Of a DNA stretch of 64,000 nt, positions 56,486-64,000 are shown in pieces. Every line of letters starts with the position of its first letter. Position 1 is the first letter of the stretch. The DNA lies in contig NKYR01000163.1 in assembly GCA_003184365.1 (NCBI GenBank), positions 1 to 64,000 of the forward strand, read 5' to 3'. A program made the position numbers and the translations under genes. Source of the DNA: Evernia prunastri. Lineage: Eukaryota; Ascomycota; Lecanoromycetes; Lecanorales; Parmeliaceae. The notes under the pieces were generated by a model that saw nothing but the letters and a program-made list of their open reading frames with translations, was not told where the DNA came from and ran no database searches.

Positions 56486-57574
56486 CTGCCCGTCGAAAAA
56501 GAGCCCGGGTAGGTAGCTTCCTTCCCTCAACCATACATTAACATCCCTGTTCTTGTAACAATCATTCATAATCATACCTACCCTGAACTACCTTTCACCT
56601 AACAATGATCTCGCTCATTCTCGGACTGGTTGCCCAGAGGATGACGAGGCATCAAGAAAGGCCAATTAGCTCTGCACAGGACTTCTGTAATGGTGAAGGT
56701 GCATGAGAGACCAGCCTCACCCCCATTGGACAAGTTTCCACCGGTACTCCGATTGGACCATTCCTCCGAGGCCTTGGTAAAGGTACTTTGCTCTACGCGG
56801 TCCCTCGTCTCACTCCTCCGTGCTCCGAAGTTGGTTTCTGGGCACCGGCTGACTCTGGCTCCTATTCTTGATTGGCACTCAGTGGCAAGTCTTCCAATCC
56901 TCCGCAATAGTGAGGGCATCCTGTCCCGACTCCTCGAATTGGAAAGGGTCAAATTGCCCAGAAAGCGACGACTTTGCTCCATGTTCTTCGATGTACCGTG
57001 CGAGCCCTCCTCCATCGGCACGAGTGGATTCCGATTTGGTCGTAAACCTGGTTGCCGATCGGTGCGACGCTCATTCGGCGCACTGTTCGCGATCTCTCGG
57101 CTTGACCAAACAGGGCATTTGCCGCGCTGATATAACACTCTAAATTCCTCGCTTCGTTGAGCCTCACTTATCTACAATGTGCGTTCCATGTTAGACGCAG
57201 CTGAAACTCACGCCCTGTTCTGAGTCTCTCGTTTCCGTGGGAGTGGTATCGAGGTAACAAATACTCGTTTCATTGTCTGATTTATCGCGGAGATGGTGTG
57301 TGAGTCTCTTTATGGATTCAATGTTTGCACTGTGTCAAGTTTCTACTTTTGCTTCGAGCGTGGCAAACTGTTTCTTTCACATAAAAGGCGGTGCATCAAA
57401 GCCGACTAAGGTTGTTTTGCTTTATGTCCTGTGCACGCCAACGAGCTCTAGCAAACGTGCAACAAAGACGATATCTTGTCCTTGCGCATGGCAAAAATTG
57501 CGCCTTTCCATCCCCAGATACTCGAATTTTTCAACTACTTTGATTAAAAAAAATTGGAATATATTTATTACATC

Positions 57575-59688
57575 ATGAGTGAAAATTTGCAACCGTCCAA
57601 ATCGTCTCGACAGACCCATCCCTATGCGTGCCTTGGAAGTGATCTACAAGGCAGTAGACGAAGTTCGATGGATACATGCTTTGTGGATCCATCATCCAAG
57701 CCGTCATCCAAGCTTATAGTCCCGGAGAAACATGCGAAAGCAAGGCACTCAATGCCAGTGCGCCCTTCGACTCCCTTACCATCGCACACCTCATCTAGCG
57801 GATCCAACTGCGAACACCCGCCTCAGGAGTTGCCTCTTCCATCGAGTACTGGTACTGACAATTCCACAAATATCAGCTTTGTCAGTCTTGATCCTCCCAT
57901 TACCCAAAAGGTTCTGAGCGAATTAGATATTCCACGAGTGGTGGCAGACTTGGCCTTTAGGCACCACCTCAATTTTGACCCCGAACCCCAATTTCGGGTT
58001 AACGCACAAAGGCCACGAGCCAAAAAAAGACGAGAGCGAAAAATCGGGTATTGGCGCGCATTGGTGGCCGAGATCGAATCTTGGTTAGAACATTGCCGGA
58101 AGACTGCTCCTTGCTCTTCCAAGTTGACTTCCGGCAGCTCGCCAGAAGCCAGAGGCTCTCATCCAGGGCCGGGCGCAAGGCTTCCTCGATTGTTTAAAGC
58201 TATGGCGGAGATATTGAAGCATGCTTTACCTCCTAGGGAGTCGCCCGTCATAGATGCCGGGCTCGACGTCAATCTCCTGATGCAGCAACTAGAGCACAAA
58301 GTATGCGATTTCACAGCTCTCAGCGACTGGCTTGGCAACTTGTTACGACCCGTCTGTTCGCGGAGGCGATATTGTCAGCTACACGAAATGACCTCAACAA
58401 TCAAATCGGGCGTAGAGAATGCAGATGGCAGGGCTATTGTCAGTGGTCTTGATACCCTCTTCGGTATCCTGCAAGATATGCGTCTGGTAAGCTGACCGAC
58501 GTTTCTTGTCCTACAGCCAATGTATTTGGCCACTAACATTTTTTCCAGGACGATACTAATCGCGTCATTAAAGAATGGCGCTTGGCTTGGGTCGACGACA
58601 CCATCGCGTTCGAGCAGAACTGCTTTCTTCGAGCAATAGCAGGTGGATGGGATGTTGGAGGGGCACAATTGTGGTTCAAAAATCTTCAAGAAGCAGATGA
58701 CGGCTCCGATTCGGGACTGGGAATTCTTGCAAAGGCCCTGACAGAGGCTGTCATTTACTGTCATGTTTGTTTTCCTCCGACTTTAATTCTCGATCGCAAC
58801 CGCCTTCGAAAACTGCAGCATGATTTCCAGGTATTGATTTACCAAGCGGCGTGCCGACGCACATTGAAACGAACGCTCAAATCCCTCGGCTGGAAGGATA
58901 AAGGCTTGTCCAGATCCGACACCGATGGACTTTTCGCTACAGTGATCGCGTTAATATCGGATCCAGGACTGCGGTATGACTATTGGCAAAGGATGGACTC
59001 TGTAGCCATTGAGGTTGTTAGAGCCGCTTACGCGATCTACACGAAGGACCGCGACCTACCGACATCCAAAGACCTGCGGTTCGCAGAGGGCAGGCTACGT
59101 CATTATTGCGACCCAAACAAGCCTGTCTCCGAAGTCATGCGGAGCGCTCTCACCAAACAACTGATAGACGAAGTCAACGATGTACTGCGCGAGACAGTGG
59201 ATCTCACCCCGGTACAACTCATGAGGCGCCTGCTCCCTCTGGAGCGGGGATTTGCCGTTCAGAGTGAGTTCGCAGGCTTGATCCATGTTGCCGCGCGTAT
59301 ATCGCACATTGCTGAACTTCACTGGCGGGTTTGGGGACCGATACTTTACGAGCAGCCTTTGCGTGCTCGAAGCAGAGCGCTTTTGGGCGCTCGAAGCAGC
59401 GCGGCGCGCAGTACGTCTCTTATCAACGAGCCTTCACATGACCTGAAAAGCTCGCACTCCGACGAGACCATAAGCAGAGCGCCTTTGCGTGCTCGAAGCA
59501 GAGCGTCGCGCAGTACGTCTCTTATCAACGAGCCTTCACATGACCTGAAAAGCTCGCATTCCGACGAGAGCATAAGCAGAGCGTTACGCAGTACGTCTCT
59601 TATCAACGAGCGTTCAGATGACCTGGATAGGTCGCACTCCAACGAGAGCATTGAGTCTGGCGAGTTGCGCAACCATCCTGTTAGCTGA
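57575..59688 (+). CDS. Second TCP11/SOK1-like protein with C-terminal repeats
   Basis: Two exons (57575-58486, 58549-59688) across a 62-bp intron give 683 residues. The N-terminus is Ser/Pro-rich. The TCP11 domain begins near residue 106 with SLDPPITQKVLSELDIPRVV, then LRHHLNF-like FRHHLNFDPEPQFRVN, and continues across the junction (ILQDMRL to DDTNRVIKEW, AWVDDTIAFEQNCF). This order matches fungal SOK1-type proteins more closely than the IQ-bearing gene at 10726. The last 110 residues hold three copies of a SRSTSLINEPSHDLKSSHSD unit with Arg-Ser spacers. Function is inferred from yeast Sok1 only. The ATG at 57575 is preferred because the open frame upstream has no other ATG. Confidence 0.82.
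59356..59665 (+). repeat. Coding tandem repeat in the SOK1-like gene
   Basis: The core CGCAGTACGTCTCTTATC recurs three times (near 59407, 59509 and 59587). The first two units are preceded by CTTTGCGTGCTCGAAGCAGA spacers 126 bp apart. The third unit lacks most of the spacer and is more diverged. The repeat keeps the reading frame. Confidence 0.85.
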
Positions 59689-61123
59689 AAGGTGCACGGC
59701 CGCAGAAAGGCCGGAGAAATCTTGATCTGTGCTGCGAACTTAGAAAATCACAGGCGTAAGAAATAATAAGAAGGTACCGGAGATCCAAGGTGGATATTAA
59801 TATGCAGGAGGTACGTCTTGAAAGAGGTTGGCGGAGTTGTCGGAATTCGAAGGTGGCTATTAATGTGCGGAAGACGTCGGAGGAGGGGATATAGGTTATT
59901 TTATCAGATATATAGGAAGTCTTACTGAGTTCAACACATCATCACCATTCTCATCTGCCACGACTTCTTTTGGGCCGGGAGACATCGTGCAAGAATGCTT
60001 CAAAACTCCTCTAAAGTGCCCTTGGCTTCATCAATCATCTCAGCTTTTTCTCGCAAGGATACACGATCTAACCATAGCTGCAAACAATCTATTGACCCGT
60101 CATGGATCGTCCTCCTTCGCTAAATTTCACCAGCCGCAGCAGGCTAACCTTGTCGCTCTCTATTTTTTTCCGTCACTACCGGCAGCGCCCTCCTTTTTAG
60201 TGAGAGCTACACGCGCGTCAGCTCAGTCTTTTCTCCCTTCAGCCGACTAAGAGGCTGCACGAATCTCCCGCTATCATTCCCACATACCTTCGGCCTGTTT
60301 CTGGCGCATTATAGCCGCCTGCTGCTCTTTGGTACGCTGGAACTCGGTGCCCGATTGCTAGAGACGCCATGCCCTACTTCAGTCTCTGATCTCCTTGCAA
60401 CAGAGAGACAGACGCAAAAAGAAAAGGGCGCCGGATGAGGTCTTGGATCGGAAAGGGACTGACGGTGTTCTTCTTTTTCTGCGCACTCTGTTCTTTTTGG
60501 TTCTTCTCCTGTGCAAGATGAGCATCGGATTCGGGTGATTCCTTGTTCCTGCATGGCTTACACGAGCTTTGTCACGCTGGTTGCCACGAGCCATGGCGCA
60601 GTAGGAAGTGTCCGCAATGAAAGCGAATCAGTCGGTGCAGGTGACGGGTGCTAAGGCGTCCGCTATAAGCTCGTATCTGGGTACTGAACCTGACGTATGG
60701 TGTGTGGAATGGGATGTAAGGCCAAGGGTATCAGCAATTTTCGGAAAGTTTTTTTCTGACTGGCAACCGCGGCAACCGCAAGCGCCGCTTAGAGTAAATC
60801 CGATGCTTGAGTCCGAATCATCGAGCTCACTGGCACCTTCCGTTTTGCCTTTCAAAGCCACCTCACTCCTTCTTCATGCCGCGTAGATCATAAATGGCGG
60901 CTTGCTTTTCGACACTGTCATCGTCATGGGGTCAAAAGGTCTCGAGGTTCCCTTTTATCCTTGAAATTTACAGTACGGCTTAATTTGGGTACTACAAACG
61001 CTCATTTGTCTGCGATGCGGCCTCGGGCTTAACCACTCTCTATGGTAGTTCTCTTAAGTCCTTTCCCTCTCTGTGCCCAGACGAGTCCTTTCATTTGAGA
61101 CTGTACAATCGTTTCCTTTCGAC
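59689..61123. other. Intergenic, 1.4 kb; no gene seen
   Basis: Holds the 3' end of the SOK1-like gene and the RecQ gene promoter. A short near-repeat (GGTGGATATTAATATGC and GGTGGCTATTAATGTGC near 59789 and 59850) occurs. Short frames lack domains. Confidence 0.5.
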
Positions 61124-62981
61124 ATGTCTAAGCGTACGGGCAACAAGCCACCGGCCGACCCCGACTTCACCTTGCGAAGAGTCTTTGGGAAAGCCAACTT
61201 TAGGTACTCATTCTGCTTCTTCTTTCACAGTCTCGTTGCGTTTCTTTGACCAAGATCAGACCATATCAGCGTGACATTATCATGGCTGCGTTAGAAGGGC
61301 ATGATGTTTTTGTTCAGGCTGGTGAGCGCTGTTCACCGACATCTAGACAAGCACGCAAAGAATCTTACGGGTCAAAACAGCTACTTCCTTTGGGTAATTG
61401 ACCTCTCAGCTTGTTTCAAGAGTGCTTATTGACGTAGTCATTAGAAAAAGTCTATGCTTCCAACTGCCTGCTATGATCGACCATGGGATCACGTACGTAT
61501 CTTCCAAGGCCATCTTTCCTATTTTGATTCAAACACTGAGTCTTGAGACATGTCTTGGGAGTATTCAATCTAGACGTGTTGCAAGGCTCGCTCTGCCTTT
61601 CTAAACAAGCGATACTGACTCGGACATCCTAATCCAGCATTGTCGTATCGCCACTTCTCGCTCTGATGAACAACCAGGTCGCGGCGTTACGTGCAGCAGA
61701 TATCCCAGTGGCGACAATCAACTCTAGCACGCTTAGCTCAGATCGTAGGGACACTACGAAAGACCTCTGCTGCGGTATGCAGGATCAAGCCCATTCGGTG
61801 ATCCTAGCTGAGTAACGAACATCACAGGCCACCCAATGACTCGACTCCTATACGTCACACCGGAGTTAGTACTTACCGAGACATTTCGCCGAACCCTTGA
61901 TACCATCTACAGCCAAGGAGAGCTTTCTCGGATCGCCATAGATGAAGCTCATTGTATCTCCGAGTGGGGTCACGACTTCCGCCCAGCGTACTGCCACCTG
62001 TCACACTTTCGTCTCGCATACCCCACTGTGCCCATAATCGCACTTACAGCCACCGCTCCTGAATTTTTAAGGGCAGACATCATTAGAACCCTTGGACTCA
62101 ACCCTGCTAGTACCAAAACCTTTGTCGCCTCAACTACTCGCCGCAACCTTATCTACGAGGTTCGCTTTACAACTGATGAGTCTGACAGTCGATTCTGCTG
62201 GCTACTGTCGTGGCTCCAGAAAATCTACGCCCGTCGTGCCAATGATCCTGCCCGCTCGCAAGAGATAGCCGAAGAGAGTTCGACGAACAACCAGCGCTCG
62301 GACGCCATCTCTGGTATTATATATGTCCCCTACCGTTCCGACTGCGATGCGCTTTCTGCCCGCCTGCGTGAACACAAAATCGGCGCTGCTCCCTATCATG
62401 CGGGTCTAAGTACCCTCGAGCGTAACGAATGTCAGAACAAATGGATCGCCAGTGCACGGGGTTATGACATCATGGTAGCTACCACCGCGTTTGGGATGGG
62501 CATTGACAAGCAGGATGTGAGATTCGTTTTGCACTGGAGCTTGCCGAAGAGTTTCGAGGGGTACTACCAAGAAGCAGGAAGGGCAGGCAGAGATGGACGA
62601 GCGGCTAGGTGCATGATATTCTATTCGAGAGAGGACCGCGATCGGACAGGGTATCGTATCGCGCGAGACAATGGCAACGGCGGCCATGGGCAACGTGATA
62701 GCAGCGGAGGCGCCGCAGCTAAGAACAAAGAAACACAGCTCAAATCTCGCGCCGACTCGTTTCAGGCGCTAGTCAAGTACTGCGAGCAAACAGATCGGTG
62801 CCGACATGTGACCATTGGCGAGTTTTTCGGGGAGAATGGCGTCGAGCCTTGTAAACAGGGGTGTGACATGTGCATGGAAGGGGAAGGCCTGAAGAAAAGG
62901 AAGAGAGAGGGGCTTGCGAGCGAGGAATGGGTTTCTACGCAAAGGCAGCGTGAAGATTTTTACGGAGATGGATATGACTGA
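61124..62981 (+). CDS. RecQ-family ATP-dependent DNA helicase, short form
   Basis: Six exons (61124-61203, 61260-61321, 61381-61393, 61445-61492, 61638-61774, 61828-62981) give 497 residues. Motif 0 is FGKANFRPYQRDII. Walker A, ATSFGKS (residues 48-54), is produced only by a 13-nt micro-exon. Then come TIVVSPLLALMNNQ (Ia), IAIDEAHCISEWGHDFRP (II, DEAH 152-155), LTATAP (III), and domain 2 with VATTAFGMGIDK and YYQEAGRAGRDG. The zinc domain YCEQTDRCRH...CKQGCDMC follows, and the protein ends soon after with no HRDC domain. RecQ helicases unwind forked and recombination DNA 3'-5'. The short architecture resembles RecQ1/RecQ5-like or bacterial-type proteins rather than Sgs1. A basic KKRKRE near the end may direct it to the nucleus. 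Confidence 0.9.
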
Positions 62982-63247
62982 ATGGTTCTTGCAAAATAAT
63001 CATGCGTGCTCTACAACAAAGCTGGCTTGTATTGAATGTTGAAGCGAGCCCGTATGTATTGCATTGCAGGCTTAGTAGATTACAAGTGGTCTCACGCCGA
63101 TCACAAATTTGGATCCGAGCAAATACCTCGGCGCAGCAGATGGAGTCTGAAGAACAATTCTCGGATTCGAAAGTGCGGCAGAAAAGAGATGAAACCGGCA
63201 GGGGATGGCAATGCGACTTTGCCTGCTTTTCGTCCTCCTGCATCATC

Positions 63248-64000
63248 TTACATGCCTGGTGGCGGCGGGACCTGTAAGATCCCTCGTCAGCAGCAATATT
63301 CTCTCAAACTCACTCAAATGGATGAATACGCAAGAGTCAATTCAGCTTACCGAATTATAGCCTCCATTGGCAGCGGGAGGAGACCCACTAGGCGGTGGAG
63401 GCGGTGGCGCATCATCATTTGGGGGAGCAGGTGGAGCCGAACCCGGAGCACCTGCTTGTTGCGCGGCTTGTTGCTGGTAGTACTGGTAGTATGCCACATA
63501 ATTCTGGTAACCACCATAAGCCGCATAAGGGTCCTGGCCGCCGTAATATTGCGCGTAGTTGGTGGCGTAATCCGTAGGACTACTGGCTCCTGGAGGGCCG
63601 GGCGTCGCTGGGGTCGCAGCAGCCACTGGTGATTGCGCTCCTCCGTACGCACCGTAACCACCTCCATAGCTCTGGCGATCCCCTCCTTGCTGGTAGCCGT
63701 AACCGCGTTGCTGGGGTGGATTCTCTTTAAAACGAGCGTACTGCTCTTTAACGTTCTCGAGTAATGATTCGCAGAGTTCTTTCGCGTGCTGGACTTCTGC
63801 AGGATCAGGTCCACTAACCGTCGTCAGCATCGAACCTCGCTTTGGATCAGCAGATAGAGAACACCTACGCTACATGGAGATACATCGGTTCATCGCTCTC
63901 TCGGTTTGTGCCGTGCTCCATGAAGCCAGAATTGCGGCCTTTGATTTGGACACGGCAACGAGTTTCTTGCTGGATGTGCTTGACGTAAGCACCACCGTGA
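63248..64000 (-). CDS. KH-domain RNA-binding protein, KHDC4-like, 3' part
   Basis: Partial gene running off the right edge. Exons visible: beyond 64000-63869, 63351-63813, and a 24-nt last exon 63248-63271, with introns of 55 and 79 bp. The KH domain reads GGAYVKHIQQETRCRVQIKG, then SGFMEHG and ESDEPMYLHVAGPDPAEVQ across the junction. A helix AKELCESLLENVKEQYARF follows. The tail is Gly/Tyr/Pro-rich (QQRGYGYQQGG, DPYAAYGGYQNYVAYY), ending VPPPPGM from the last exon. This KH plus Tyr-rich tail layout matches KHDC4/BLOM7-type proteins, which act in pre-mRNA splicing. Convergent with the RecQ gene, 266 bp apart. Confidence 0.8.

Larger units (their letters stand above)
53562..57574. other. Long intergenic stretch (4.0 kb)
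   Basis: No intact gene is supported. It includes protein-like fragments on the minus strand at 54000-54860 (listed separately), pentamer and heptamer repeats near 56075-56145 and 56440-56485, and many GGTACCTA/TACCTACC motifs near 55940, 56395 and 56575. Two overlapping opposed frames at 56599-57138 have no recognisable domain. Confidence 0.5.

Noticed and set aside
56599..57138. Opposed frames of 179 (minus) and 146 (plus) codons
   Set aside because: Neither has a recognisable domain, splice partner or clear coding texture, so neither is called.
61394..61444. Apparent loss of Walker A with in-frame stop in the RecQ gene, suggesting a pseudogene
   Set aside because: A 13-nt micro-exon plus GT...AG introns restores ATSFGKS with all phases consistent.
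1..64000. tRNA or rRNA genes
   Set aside because: I looked for B-box-like GGTTCGANTCC strings with matching A boxes and found no convincing cloverleaf; a covariance-model search would be decisive.

Overview
The window looks like the nuclear genome of a filamentous ascomycete (Pezizomycotina). The genes carry short introns of about 46-150 bp with GT...AG ends. The gene set is fungal: VFA1, YVH1, NDC1, GET1, a DENN protein, TRAPPC13, two TCP11/SOK1-type proteins, and a Sed1-like cell-wall protein. The left 7.2 kb is A+T-rich DNA depleted in CpA/TpG and rich in TpA, the signature of repeat-induced point mutation (RIP). I cannot place it below subphylum from sequence alone.

Layout. 1-7260 is a nest of LTR retroelement debris. 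It holds a 693-bp TRIM-like element with ~85-bp LTRs and a 5-bp target duplication. It also holds solo LTRs, each with its own 5-bp target duplication, sitting inside older RIP-degraded elements. A G+C-rich ORF is present as two head-to-head copies. One-base and two-base N runs fall exactly at repeat junctions, so the assembly here is suspect. 7828-9083 is a TDA3-like FAD oxidoreductase. 10726-13545(-) is an IQ/TCP11 protein. 14351-15578(-) is a Sed1-like secreted wall protein. 16906-17829 is a POF1-like nucleotidyltransferase. 18078-19665(-) is an unrecognised gene, divergent from VFA1 (20072-20814). 23270-24968(-) is YVH1 with an unusually long intron. 28157-31081 is a C2H2 zinc-finger protein with a Met-Gly-Gln repeat tail. 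32548-34651(-) is NDC1. 35097-36311(-) is an alpha/beta-hydrolase lacking its nucleophile. 39222-40263(+) and 40648-41778(-) are two convergent membrane-protein genes. GET1 (42741-43497, -) and a prenyltransferase-alpha-like gene (43678-44781, +) share a 180-bp divergent promoter. 45027-48674(-) is a seven-exon DENN/C1 Rab-GEF candidate. 50667-51960(-) is a SWIM-RING E3 ligase, divergent from TRAPPC13 (52405-53561). 57575-59688 is a second TCP11/SOK1-like gene with C-terminal tandem repeats. 61124-62981 is a RecQ-family helicase. 63248-64000(-) is the 3' part of a KHDC4-like KH-domain gene that runs off the window.

How the genes relate. They are independent housekeeping genes, not a cluster or operon. 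Several act in membrane traffic or membrane protein insertion (VFA1, GET1, TRAPPC13, DENN protein, NDC1), but scattered order and mixed strands argue against co-regulation. Most models were built by hand from splice signals with reading phase checked across every junction. The total coding length came out divisible by three in every complete model.

I found no CRISPR array, tRNA, rRNA or secondary-metabolite cluster, and no convincing new biological system. The points most worth a second look are: a 13-nt micro-exon that encodes the RecQ Walker A core; a 613-bp intron that splits the YVH1 catalytic cysteine codon; the Ser-to-Gly change in the hydrolase; the miniature LTR element; the suspect scaffold joins; and a possibly decayed gene near 54.0-54.9 kb.
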